Shown here one piece after another: positions 1-12,600 of a stretch of DNA of 64,000 nt. The translations under genes were made by a program, and so were the position numbers. The stretch is from assembly GCA_023333565.1 (NCBI GenBank), contig JAJKFH010001062.1, positions 124,001 to 188,000 on the forward strand, in the 5' to 3' direction. The notes beneath the pieces were generated by a model. The model ran no database searches, had not been told where the DNA came from, and was given only the letters and a program-made list of their open reading frames with translations. Origin of the DNA: Puffinus mauretanicus. Taxonomy: Eukaryota; Chordata; Aves; Procellariiformes; Procellariidae. The first letter of the stretch is position 1, and each line of letters begins with the position of its first letter.

Positions 1-2930
1 TCCTGCTGCTATTATCTACTCCACCAAGGAAGATCATTGGATCCTACCAATAAGTGATCTTTGAGAGAAAAAGTGTGGTGACAGATTCTCCTGCCTTAGT
101 CTAAGGTCAAGCCATCCCTGGTGCCAGTTCCCCAAGAGTTCTAGTCTCCCCTTTGGAAAAATGGTACCCAAATAGCAACCTAATGAAGAAGCAGCCATGC
201 TTACCAGGGACATTCATTGAAACTGGCGTGTGGCTAATTCTTTTGGCGGCCATAACTTTTCAAAACCCAAACTAAAACAATAAACCTCTCAGCTTTCCAG
301 CCCTACTAGAGAAGACTGAGAAGGACAGGCTAGCCTGTCTTTCTGCAGAGCTGAAGCTCAAGCGCAGAATTTGCAGTCAGGTGTGTGTGTACTGAACAGT
401 CCGAGTTCAGTAGGAACAGTAGCAACTCAGTACAGTTATAGTTTGTCATCTGCACCTGGCTGTATCACTGCAAATGTTCTTGAAAACCCTGAATAAACAG
501 ATAGTCTTTCAGTGAAACCCCAAGTTCAAGTTCAAGTATTTGCTTGCAACTAACTTGCTCTTCAGAAAATCTCACATGACCAACTAAAGAGTGCCTGAGC
601 AAGAAAGATTTTTAAGAATCTGTAATAAAAAGATTAGCCAGCAAATGAATTCATACACTTTGACACGTTCATTACACCTATTCAAGTTTTGTGTTTAAAA
701 TTGTTTTCAAAGTGATTTTAAAAACAGAACTCATTTTTTTCATTTTTGTCAATTCAGTCATATGAGAAATAATGAAACTATTGATATAGGTGCTGTTTAT
801 AGACAGATTTAAATTATGACAGCAAGACCTCTGTAAGCTTGATTTCCAGGTGCAACCAGACTGTCATCTGTGTGTGATCATTTGACTTTATGCTATTTCA
901 GCAAAGACTTGGACTGTATTCTTACTGTTATGGTTAAATCAGTCTTGCTGCAGCTGTGGAGCTTCTGCCTGGGAATGTAACTAATGGTCAGCAACAGAAA
1001 TACCATCCTAATAACAGTTAAATTCAAATCATTTTTTCGTTGGTATTGTTCACAAAGTGTGAAAAAATCTCAACTTGTACCTCAGTATTGTACAGATTGT
1101 ATATCTACAAGGCACCACAAAATATCGTTTAGACTATCTTCTTAGCCAGGGTCAATGTAGGATGAATTATGCCTCTCCAGTGCTAGAGACCCCATAGACT
1201 GCTTATTTTAATTTGTTCTAGTATGTCATCAACCTCACCACTAGAATGTTTCTCCTAAAGTCTTCTAAGTCCATTGTAAGTCTCTTAAGCCCTTCTAAGA
1301 GTAATTGCATGGTTTTAACTTGGACATTAGAAGAAAACGAGTGGAAATCCCTATACCTGGTCGCTGATCACAGACAACATAAGCTATTTTATCTTCAAAC
1401 TGCAATATCTATTCTGGACCAGTCCAGAAAAGAAATACTTCCTTCATGAATATTGGATTCCATCTTTAATGTCTCAGTGGTGGACAGAAGAGGGAGTGGT
1501 TTGCTGCCACTTGTTGTTGTTTAGATTTTTTTTTGCCTAGTCTCAAAGGATCTTTTCACCACAAAGGTAAAGCTGCTTTTGACCACTTTCTCCTATAACG
1601 AAACCTCAAGAAAAACAGAAAGTAAGGTAAGGGGAACAGACCAGTGCTCCCAAAATGCACAGGCCAATAGATTTACCTCCAGAAATCACCAAATATCTCT
1701 CAAATCCACAGCATGCAGCTAAACTCTCAAATACCACCAAATTTGTTTTGAGAAGAACATGCAGGGTATCTGCCTCCACAGCCCAAACATGATCTTCACA
1801 TGGCAAGCATTCATGTCCAGAGAAATAGATCACATCTCTGAACCTACCACCCAAATAAAATATGCAGACATACCACATTCTACACAGATCCCAGACCTAT
1901 TCAGACAAAAATACGATCTATTTCTTCCAGCACATTAAGTGATCTGATGGAAAGGAAGTGGATGAAGCAAATATCATTCAACTGGGATGATATTCAACAG
2001 TGAATGAAAACAACGTACCAATAAGAGAACATTTTTCATAATCATAGTTCCACTCCAGTCTCTCAAAGAAGGTTTAAAAAGCTTATAGTTTTACTGGAAA
2101 ACGGCACCTATTCAATAGAGGTACTGATTTTGTGGCACTTCACAATCTTCCTACTTCTTCCCCGCTGCACAAGCATTAACACCTTTTTTCTCTCCATTCA
2201 GTCATATCTCTCCACTGTTCTATAGACTGTCTATCCTTGGCACAAGCATCTCTTGCTCCATGTTATTAATGGCCTTTCTTGCTCAGGTGTTCTAATTAAG
2301 CACCATTATCACACTTAACTAAGAACAATTACTCCTAACTTGTATTTAGGTTAGACTTTCCTGCTTCTTCTCAAACTTGTTGGAGGAATGCTGGATCTGA
2401 AGGCTTTTCCTGCTTTTTCCACCTGTAGCATCTCATCTAATAAGGTATGACCTCTTCCTATAGTCTTCTAGGAACAAAGGATTCCTCTATGTTAAGAATG
2501 AACAGAGTATATTGACTAGACTTATCTTTAGCGTATACAGTTTATATCAACATTTTTAAATGTTTATAAGTTAAAGAGAGAAGACCTAAACAATGGACTA
2601 GTTTCAATAAATTACACCCTGTTATTTGCTTTTAGATGCTTTTTAGGGACAAAGTCTTTGCTTCTCTATCCCTCCTGCACCACTGCATAGTTCCTTGGTG
2701 GTGTGAGCAATGTTTGGATATGGCAAAATACCAATTGTGTGTAAGGCCAAGAAGATTCAAGAAAGGATTATACATTTGTATGGGTAATGAGAATATCCAA
2801 AGTTACATTAAACAGCATAAAAATTAAAGGAATAAATCTTAATTCTTACATTCTGAAAACAACAGCTATCCAGCTAGGAGCTATGTAGAGACTTTTACCA
2901 GTAAGTAGGTTACAGCGGAGTTATGTGACT
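1..2930. other. Upstream non-coding DNA, nothing recognised
   Basis: AT-rich unique-looking sequence. The short open frames have no family resemblance or splice context. Confidence 0.6.
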
Positions 2931-3914
2931 AGAATCATAGAATCATAGAATCATAGAATCATTAAGGTTGGAAAAGACCTCTAAGATCATCGAGTCCATC
3001 TGTCAACCCAACACCACCATACCCACTACGCCATGTCCCTAAGCGCCTCATCTACACGTCTTTTAAATACTTCCAGGGATGGTGACTCAACCCCTTCCCT
3101 GGGCAGCCTGTTCCAAGGCCTGACCACTCTTTCAGTAAAGAAATTTCTCCTAATGTCCAATCTAAACCTCCCTTGGCAACTTGAGGCCATTTCCTCTCGT
3201 CCTATGCTTGCTTTCTTTGGAGAAGAGACCAGCACCACCGCTACAACCTCCTTTCAGGTAGTTGTAGAGCGATGAGGTCTCCCTCAGCCTCCTCTTCTCC
3301 AGGCTAAACAACCCCAGTTCCCAGTCAGCCTCATAAGACTTGTCTCAGGCCTTCACCAGCTTCGTTGCCCTTCTCTGGACACGCTCCAGCACCTCACTGT
3401 CCTTCTTGTAGTGAGGGGCCCAGAACTGAACACAGGATTCGAGGTGCGGCCTCACCAGTGCCGAGTACAGGGGCACGATCACCTCCCTGCTCCTGCTGGC
3501 CACACTATTTCTGATACAGGTCAGGATGCTGTTGGCCTTCTTGGCCACCTGGGCACACTGCCGGCTCATGTTCAGCCGGCTGTCAACCAGCACCCCCAGG
3601 TCCTTTTCCTCTGAGCAGCTTTCCAGCCACTCTTCCCCAAGCCTGTAGCGTTGCATGGGGTTGTTGTGGCCGAAGTGCAGGACCCGGCACTTGGCCTTGT
3701 TGAACCTCATACAGTTGGCCTCGGCCCATCTATCCAGCCTGTCCAGGTCCCTCTGCAGAGCCTTCCTACCCTCCAGCAGATCAACACTCCCGCCCAGCTT
3801 GGTGTCATCTGCAAACTTACTGAGGGAGCACTCGATCCCCTCATCCAGATCATTGATAAAGATATTGAACAGGATCGGCCCCAAAACTGAGCCCTGGGGA
3901 ACACCGCTCATGAC
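2931..3914 (-). mobile_element. CR1 LINE, 5'-truncated, with reverse-transcriptase and ORF2 C-terminal remnants
   Basis: On the minus strand the element encodes [20 protein letters not shown], then the FADDTKL catalytic box of a LINE reverse transcriptase, then [20 protein letters not shown] and [10 protein letters not shown] (3345-3911). After a frame break it encodes [20 protein letters not shown] and [13 protein letters not shown] (3026-3130), the usual CR1 ORF2 C-terminus. The 3' end at 2931 carries about three copies of the octamer ATTCTATG read on the minus strand, the CR1 hallmark. The 5' end is cut just upstream of the SGVPQGS motif, leaving about 1 kb. The internal frame break between 3239 and 3344 makes it non-functional. 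The + strand open frames over it are antisense shadows. Confidence 0.93.
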
Positions 3915-5025
3915 TAGCCTGCTGAGCTAGTGATTCAAGTGCTATATTCCTTCATTGCTGTGTAATCAGGCCTGCTTTAGTTCCACCAACGTTGGACAAC
4001 AATTTGCCACCTAAAGGAAAATTGATGCATTGTATCTTGAAAAACTGTTACAGTTCAGAACAACTAAACCAGTAAGGTACTCTGCAGAAAAAGTGGCAAG
4101 AAAATGAATGTGATAAGTATACTGAAAATACAGAAAATCCTCCCATTTTTTACAAAGGAAAATCAGTCCTTCAGACTTGTTTTTTTAATTGGTGCTAAAT
4201 TCTAAAAGCCTCTTGTTCCTTTCTATAAACACTGGAGATTAGAAATAAGATAAACAATAGAACAAACAATGCAGTTGTTAATAGAAACTCAGCCTGGAAA
4301 AGAATTGCACTGTTTCTCAATATCATAAATAAAAAGTAATAGTTGGGGGTTTTTAAAAAGATAATTCAACTTCAAAGACTTCCTGTGATTTCTGACAGTT
4401 GAAACAAAATTAGATTACAAAACCTTTTTTATTTTCTTATGTCCCCTCTCTAAAGAAGAGGGAAGCCAGAACAAATGAAAACACAAGGCTCATACACCTC
4501 CAGGAAATGCTTGCGTAAGGCTTATTTATCTTTTAACTAACATTTGTTAACCATGGATTAGTGGAACAGCCTCTTGTAATTATGGTTACTGTTCCATTTG
4601 TGGCTATCTTCATGAGGCCAGTGAATCTTTAAATTACAGGCTGACCACCCGGGAGCACAAGTATTGAATCAGCCACATCTCCATAGGCACCACATTTGGA
4701 TGATTATCCCAAAAGATGACATGCTAACACACACATACACAACAAAGGAGGTTTATGCTCACAGCTTCAGAGTCACTTTCAGTCCCTGTAGCGGTTTCGA
4801 GTTCAATAAAACCAGGGTGGCCCCTGACGTAATGTGCTCCATTTTAGTACGGGAGAAATGGCTGGTGAAGACAGTCTTTGTTAAATACCGGTCATTCTGA
4901 CAGCTATCTCAGCGTCCTCCAGTTACAGCCTCAGACATTGGACTGCAATAGGAGTTAGGAAACTGGCCCGAGGAAGAAAGGTTTGGTTTGCTTAAAGGCT
5001 GTATACATTTGAAAAATACATGCAT

Positions 5026-5078
5026 TTATGTATATATACATGTGTAGATATACACATACGTGCACATATACACATATA
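5026..5078. repeat. Alternating TA/CA tract
   Basis: About 50 bp of ATGTATATATACATGTG-type alternating purine-pyrimidine sequence with imperfect internal symmetry. Confidence 0.6.
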
Positions 5079-8000
5079 TATCAAGTACGAAGAGAAAAAA
5101 AACTATTCTTTTATTCCTAAAAGCCTGTATAGTTAAATGGATTTTACTACGTGTTTGTTATTGTCTTTATTACTGCCTCAGGGCTTACCATTCACATCAC
5201 CACTTCCAAGATAAAAGACTTTATGATCTTTATTGCATGGATCATTCATCTTTGAGACTTAATCTGTGGTCCCTTGGGATCAAATCACAGATCTAGTTCT
5301 CAAAATCCTGGATCCAAAGAAATCCAGTCAGCCAGCAAAGTACACTGAGAGACTCTGTGCTGCACCAGCCTTCGCTTCTCTCACAGGTCCGCATAAGTTG
5401 TGCTGGCATCAGAGATGCACCCAGACGTCATCTGAAGGACTACAGAGAAAGTCGTTCCACCTCAGTTTGAGATTTATAATGGTCATTTTACAAATCCACA
5501 CAGATTATTGACTAAAGGCTTTTCTGGAAGCCTTGCAGCAGGACTGGTGACCTTGGCCACCAGCTATAGGATAGGCATCGTCGTACAAAACCAGCTCTTT
5601 TCCAGAAAATGTGCTCTCATATATCCATTGTCTAAGAAATTATCCCTTTAGAATAGAATTTCAGAAAGAGACCCAGCACTCTTCAGAAATCCCACCCTTC
5701 GTAAATAGGGGCAAGCAATCTGGCTTTTACTCAGTTGTCATTTGGTCCTTGTATAACACATAAATAATGTGTGTGTAATATATAAACACTTACGGGTATG
5801 TTTTGATGGCATCTAGGCATTCAAAGAGGATTTGGTTTCCCATTGTGCAAGGAGTTATATAAACACTGATTTAAAAGGTGGTCCTTTCCCCAGAGGCCTT
5901 ACGACATAGAGTTAACGCTTTGCTGACGGATGCCTCACCATCTGTGCAAACTCAGTTACCAAACTGTTGCCTGATTACACACAGGCAATGCACATCTGAA
6001 CCAAAAATGTTGCAGTGTAGAGAATTCCAGGTATACAGTGTAGATCTACTGTGATTTTGCAATTATAACATGTATTTCGAATTACTTCTGGGATATGCAA
6101 AATTCAACTGCAGAGCTTTGAATGGTGTCATCTGTACTGCGTGTGAGGATTTGGCTCTGTGTTTATATAAATCTTTCTTTTATTGGGGGGGAGGGAGGCA
6201 GATCTTTAATGTTTTTCAATGCAAAAATCGTCATATAAACTTGAAATGTAGAGTGGCTGTACATAGCGTAGAGCAGGTGCACCCACACTGTGTATGGTAA
6301 CCCTTGCCCAGAGGTACACCCGTCTGCCTCCTAGCTCCACGTTGGTTTGCGATCTGAATGCATTGCAACCACGCAGTGCTCGCTCTCTGGCTTTCTTTGG
6401 AAGGAAAACCCTGGGCAGGGAGGAGCCCTAATTCACTGCCGAGGTTCCTCTGGTTTGGAGGAGCGGGGTCTGTGGATCACATCTGACCTGCCACAAGGAT
6501 GTGGCTCAATGAAGTGGTCGGTACCCCAGGAACAGTACTTCAGGAAAGTAGTAGAGCTTGCCATGGTTGTTCAGCAGATCACACCTTCATGTTACCCGCT
6601 GGCTTTCCCTCTAACGGCAGGTCAGACGTAACAGGTAGCAATGAGGATTTGGTCCTCTGGAAGTATTGACTCCTCTGGGTTTCTTCCCTTGGGCAATCCG
6701 TGATGGCATTCCTGTGCAATGCCACTGCTTGCTCCCTCATCTCATGGCAAGGATGCACAGAAAATAGTTATTTCTCCTGCAGTTTTTAAGCTTTCTCTGA
6801 GCTGTTGTTCTCTGTTAGCATTATCATTGTGTGCCACCTGCCTGCTTCTCTAACCTTTGGGTCTGGATTCAGAGTACAGTCATTTACACCCAAGTATCTT
6901 TTAGTTCCTACACGGCCTTTCTGTAAAACAGATTTTCCTTGTTGACATTTAGCAAACAAGATATTGAGGCTTTTAACTTCATACTGTTTTTTCCTTGGTC
7001 TGTGCAGCCACAAGCATATTTATCTAGCAGGAATGTTACTCCTTAGACTGTTTCATTTTGGCAACGAGATGCTGCCTATGGAGAATGGCTCATTCTATTG
7101 TTTCCCTATCAAAAAGAATTTGGGGGAGGGACAGAAAAAGTGGAACGGTTACAAGACAACACAGCCACAGTTGTAATCATGCTGCATTCTTTTCAGGCTG
7201 CTGCAATACTTAAAGGTAGCTTGCTTTGGATACCAAAAAGTTTGGAAAGCATTACCGAGGCATCGTGTATGAGATCTGCCATTTATACCAAAAAATACTT
7301 CTGTTTAATAGGACAGATGAACTAAGAAGAGCCAAGACCAGGATTGCAGTTAGGGAAATTTGTCATATCAAAAAATCTCTATAACGTTATACCTCTACAA
7401 TATTTTTTAATATTATTCTTTAAGAATAGGTGAAAAATAAAATTAACAATTGTCCCATATTTATGAAAATGCATTTGAGTGCATTGGTGGTTTGGCAGTT
7501 TACCTGTCCTTTTTGTCCAGTGAGAGTGGACAAGTGTATTGGTACTACATTTACCCATACTACAGTTAGGACTATAGCCAAAGACCTAATTAAAAAAATA
7601 CACATTACAATTTTCCTGTGCCTTTAGAATAGATGTTTTTTCAGATGATTTAAATCCTGGACTAACATGTCCATCTGCCACGAAAATAGTGGAAGGAGCT
7701 GCATCCTATGCACTTTTCATGTTGGACTGGGAATTGACTGCAAACTATGAAAAATCCTGTGTTATCTGGAATGTGTGGTGTCCAGCATTGGTGCAAGGAG
7801 ACTCGAGAGCCTGGACCTCTGAGATTCAGTGGGGTCATGGTGTAGGTGGGCAGGAGGGCAGCTGCTTGTAGAAGGTTTTTTATGCTCTGCTTGTCCCCCA
7901 TTTTGTGACTGAGAGAATGAGGGGTTGAGAGTCAGCGACTGGCAACTGCTCTGAAGTGGAAGCTTAAGCTAAAATTAATCTTAGAACCACAAACTATTTC

Positions 8001-9414
8001 ATAACGTCTTTCATAATAACAGCAGTTTATTGCCTTGTGATGCTAAGTCCTTCCCTGTTTCTTCACTCTGAAAAACCTCTATTGTGCTGGCTTCTTCCTG
8101 TTTCATTGAAGGGAACAGCTTGTATGAATCAGGGATGAACCACTCTCCAGAGTTATGAATACCCAGCTATCACTCTCTGTCTTGACTGTCCAGAAAGGCC
8201 AGAGCTGCATCTTCAAGTATCTTTCCATTCTCCCCCTCTTTTCTCTCTGTGAAAGGGAGCCGTGGCTGAAACCAGGGTATTAGCCAAGTGAGTGTATAAT
8301 GGAAATTCAGGCCTCCTAATGGCACGAGAAGCACATAGCTGTCAGTTTGTGTCCCGTATTCACTGAAAAGCTATTTCTGCTTGTAATGTTCTTGTATGCT
8401 TCTTAAACAAATATAAATTTCTTTTGAAGGCAGGGGGCTTGGGGGGTGTTAAATCGAGACCCTCCCAACCCAGGTGTCTTTCACTGAAACTTTAAAGATC
8501 ATCTGAAGATATCACAAAGTCTTACAATACACAGGGTCTAAGATCCCAACTTAACTTCTTGAGAAACAAATGGATAAGTAAGCTGGTAAAAAAATCGGTA
8601 TTATTTGTGAGTTGTCAGTCTTCTAAGAGCTTACCCAGTCTGCTTTCAGATTTTCTGGTTCTTCAGCACACTGGAAAATTTTGACTGGCTTAACAATGTT
8701 CTTGAACTTTTCAATTCCTTCTCTGGTGCTGCAGAACCTCCTGTTAGCCCTCCTCGGCTCTTCTCGCAACCAGTGTTTTCACAAATAGACTGAAAGAGCT
8801 AATAAGCAAACCGCTTTAACTTAGCATAAATGTGGGATTTAGAGCGCATATATAAAAATGTAAATCATTACTAACTCCATTTTTCCCCGTAAACCAAAAT
8901 AAAACCACTGATGTTAAAGGGTGGATATGACAAGCTCATCTACAGATCTTTCTGAGTCAGTTACAGTATAATTCCAAGTGTAGAGTATTTATTACGTGCA
9001 GTGCTGGACACTGTAGGGTTTCATTGTGAATCTGCAAGCAAATGACTGTTCAGCATTTGGATGGAGTACACAGCCAACTAAGATTACCACAGAAAACATG
9101 GGACATGAGAAGAATATTGTTTTCTGACCATGAAAAGACCACACACAGAGTCCATGTGGAATGCACACTGGACCATCTTCAAAAACATAGAAGTTGCATT
9201 CTCTGTTTTGCTCACAGGCTGGTTTAATTAAATATAGGCATTAGGCAGTAAATGCGTTGGCAGTTTCACACTGAAATGCTGCTGTTCTACAAGTAACTTC
9301 CTCGCTATAGTTTATTCTTTTAAAATGGTACCATATTTTTTCGTTCTGCTTAAGACTGTAGAGGCGTGCGAGGGGACATATTTCTATAGATCAGAATCTT
9401 GAAAAACACAATGT

Positions 9415-9670
9415 GAAAAATAATTAATTCATTAATTTAATTTCTAAATATTTATAAATTATGTAATTAAAAACAGGCTTTTACAAGGTTTAGGCTTCAA
9501 AAGATAGTTATAGGTCATATTATAAATTCACGTGGTTATCAGTTTTATATTTTAATAATTAATTTTTTTGAGAGCGGTATTTACTATTTAATACTATTAC
9601 TTTGTATATACTTATATATTTTTATATATACTTACATAAATGCCATCTATATTTTATTCTGTTTACAGTG
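9415..9670. repeat. AT-rich tract
   Basis: About 255 bp of strongly AT-rich sequence with runs such as AATTAATTCATTAATTTAAT and repeated TATATA. It could be a matrix-attachment type segment; it has no coding potential. Confidence 0.6.
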
Positions 9671-12600
9671 TCAAAGCTAGACTGTGGCTAAATAACTTAG
9701 GTTAAAATATTTGTGACCAAAAATGTAGTTAAATAAAACTTACTATATGAGCTTTGTAAATTTAAGGAACATAAACCTGAGCCATTCCCCTAACACAGAC
9801 ATTTTTAGCCTTGAAATTTCAAGATCTGTTTAAAGATCTCAAATGGTCCATATAACATTGATTTGCTTCTCCTGAAAACATCCTTCCACGGATAAAAGCA
9901 GTCCCTGTTAACTGAAGCTGCAGTTACATAGGCACACCCTCATCAGCTAAGTTCACAGCTTTGCCTGGACACTGTTATTCCAGTAAGAGCAATGAAGTTA
10001 TATATCTCTCATAAATTCAGGAAGCAGTAAAGTTAAGGCTGGAAAAGATACCTATTCTTGTTGAAGAAAATTTTTTTTGTCACGATTTTGACCTGCCTGC
10101 AAACTTTCAATGGGCTTTATTTTATGGGTGTAAATGAGCATAAGCTAAACAAAGAAGCAATGCTAATGAGAAATAGGCACGAAGAAACTGATCGTGGGCA
10201 AGAAAAGATCAGACATGAGTGGGGCGAGAAGACTTTCAAGCCCCAGAATCAGCTTATCATCACTGTTGCCCAGAGAGCTGCTGCCCGGTTGCAGAAGTTA
10301 CCATTTCTTCTACCTTTTCTTCTATCACCCTTGCCATTTGTAGCCAAGTAGTTTATCTGTGCGACGAGGGAGTTTGCGACAGGAGAGCTCTTCCCCAGTT
10401 GTGTGTTCTTCTGATAGCCAATTGCATTACATCTTCTCTTTTGACCTTTTTCTTTGGGGGACTTAACTCTGAATTTGGGTCAGGCCTTGCAAAGAGGCTG
10501 GCCGGCAGTTAGCAACCCTTAACCTCTGGAATCAGCATTTCTAGACGTTTTAGCTTTCTCTGTGATTTTGCTTAGAAGCATTTTTTAAGGCCTATGTCTT
10601 GGGAGGGGGGTGACACAACTGGTGATGTGTTATTTGTGTTGCTCTGGATTTACTAGCTCTGCTACTGCTTTAAGACTCAGAGTAAAATTCTCCTAAACTC
10701 ACTCCTTTGAAGTTGTTTCTCTGAGACAAATCCTTTGAATTCCACGTGGTTACCAAATCACGTCTGAGGTCAGTGTGCCCCCGCTCGGGATACCTCTCCG
10801 AGACCTCCCACCAGCGTTACTGCCTTTGAGGTAGCATCCTGTGGGCTGGGGAAGGTTTGCTTTCCCCCCCACCCCCCCCTTAGCGTACCCCGGAGATCTT
10901 GAAGCTGTCATGAAAGACACCGGTGTGCTAATAACCTATTTCCAGGGTACCCTGGTATGATAAACATACTGAGCAGGGCAGTTTCTGCGTAAGCGGCTCT
11001 GCAGCTAAGGTACCAGTGCTGGCCTGAATGAAGCATTCACCGCGTCTGTTGACTGCGGATATATATCACTGTGTAAATAAACGGTCTTTAGGAGGCACAG
11101 CACTGTTTACTCCTGCTTTGAGGAAAAAGGTTATTTAAATAGATGGCACAAATGGAGCCAAAATATTTGGGGGAATGGAATGACTATGCCGGTCTTTCCA
11201 ACTTAAGTTATACCTCTCCTGCAGCTCCCTGATCGTTTGCGTAGTCCTCAGGGCATGGTGTCCCCTGATTTTTCTGATACACAGAGAGAGGGCTGTCGAA
11301 TTAACTGCCGTTTTCCCAAATTGGCAGCAATTTATTTATTCTGCTTTGAGCCTGCATCTATGCACATCTCAAGTCAGAGTTTGGTACTGAAAACATATGT
11401 TGTTTTAATCTGCTTTATGTCTAGTATCGGTAATAACAGCAGCAATATAACCCATTTATTTCAGCCGAATGAAAGAAGCCAAAAGCCACTCTTTTAATGA
11501 TTTTTCCATTCCTGCTGTTTATACTTTTATAATGTCTATTAATTGGAGACTATTAGTAAAACAATACTGTGTACGCTATTTAGGAGCCATGTTTAAAAAG
11601 AACTCATTAGCTGACAAGTTGTTACAGAGAAATACTTTGGTGTTTAAAATAAATAAATAAAAAGCACATGCACTCCAGCCCAGTCTTCAGTGGCTGGCAC
11701 TGAAAGGAGTTCCCCCGTTTTCTGAAAGCCCTTCCATGGGGGAGAGTGAGCTTACTTCCTAAGGAAATTGCTGTGGAGGTGTCTGTAAGAGAAAACCAGG
11801 CACCGCTTTGCCGCTCTACAACTGCAATGAGAGTAGTCATGAATGAACGCTGAGCCAAAAGAGTGATGCATGTTTACATTATGCTTACTACATTATTCCC
11901 GCACATGCATAAAAATGTAGCTGCCATGAACAACTGCCATGTATAGCATTTAGTATTTGGGAAAGCATTTGGTTCTGGGTACAGGGTTCTGTGCCGACCT
12001 TATGCTTTAAAACATCCTCCTCCAGACAGTTGCAGGCTTGGAGAGGTGAATGCTCTGGCACGTAAGGCACACTGCAGCAGACGACCGGTGCCTGCCGATG
12101 TGTTTAATCAGAAGGGCCGTTCTCTTCTGCACTGGATTTTCATTTAAAGAAACCCCACTGCCCCTTACACTGTTCTGGGACTTTAAAAGGAGCGAAGTCA
12201 CTTTGCACTGCTCCGGTGACCCATGGGGAGGCGATGGATTGCATGCATGTTTCCTTTGGCACCTGGAGAGGTTCCTCCCCCTCCATCCCTCCCACCTGGC
12301 ACAGGTTAAGCTGGTACTACTGTTTGTGGGACCCTGTGATGAACTGGGTCAACGAGTGAGCCAAGCTGGAAATTACCCTTAAAAAAAAAAGGCAGTATTT
12401 TTAACCTGGATATATTCCCTGATTACTTCATCTTGTGGCTTCATGAGCACTTGCACTGACACCACTGAGAGGACAAAAATGAGCAGGTGGAAGCCACTTA
12501 CATGACCCTACCACTGAAGAACACGCTTGTGTAAACCATGCCCTTAGTGTAGAGAAGAAAATCAACCCACGGGTATTTGACTTGTGATTCCTTTGGGTCC

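Noticed and set aside
3033..3930. Plus-strand open frames over the CR1 at 2.9-3.9 kb
   Set aside because: They are antisense to the CR1 reverse transcriptase remnant; the same antisense frame reappears over the second CR1 at 54956.
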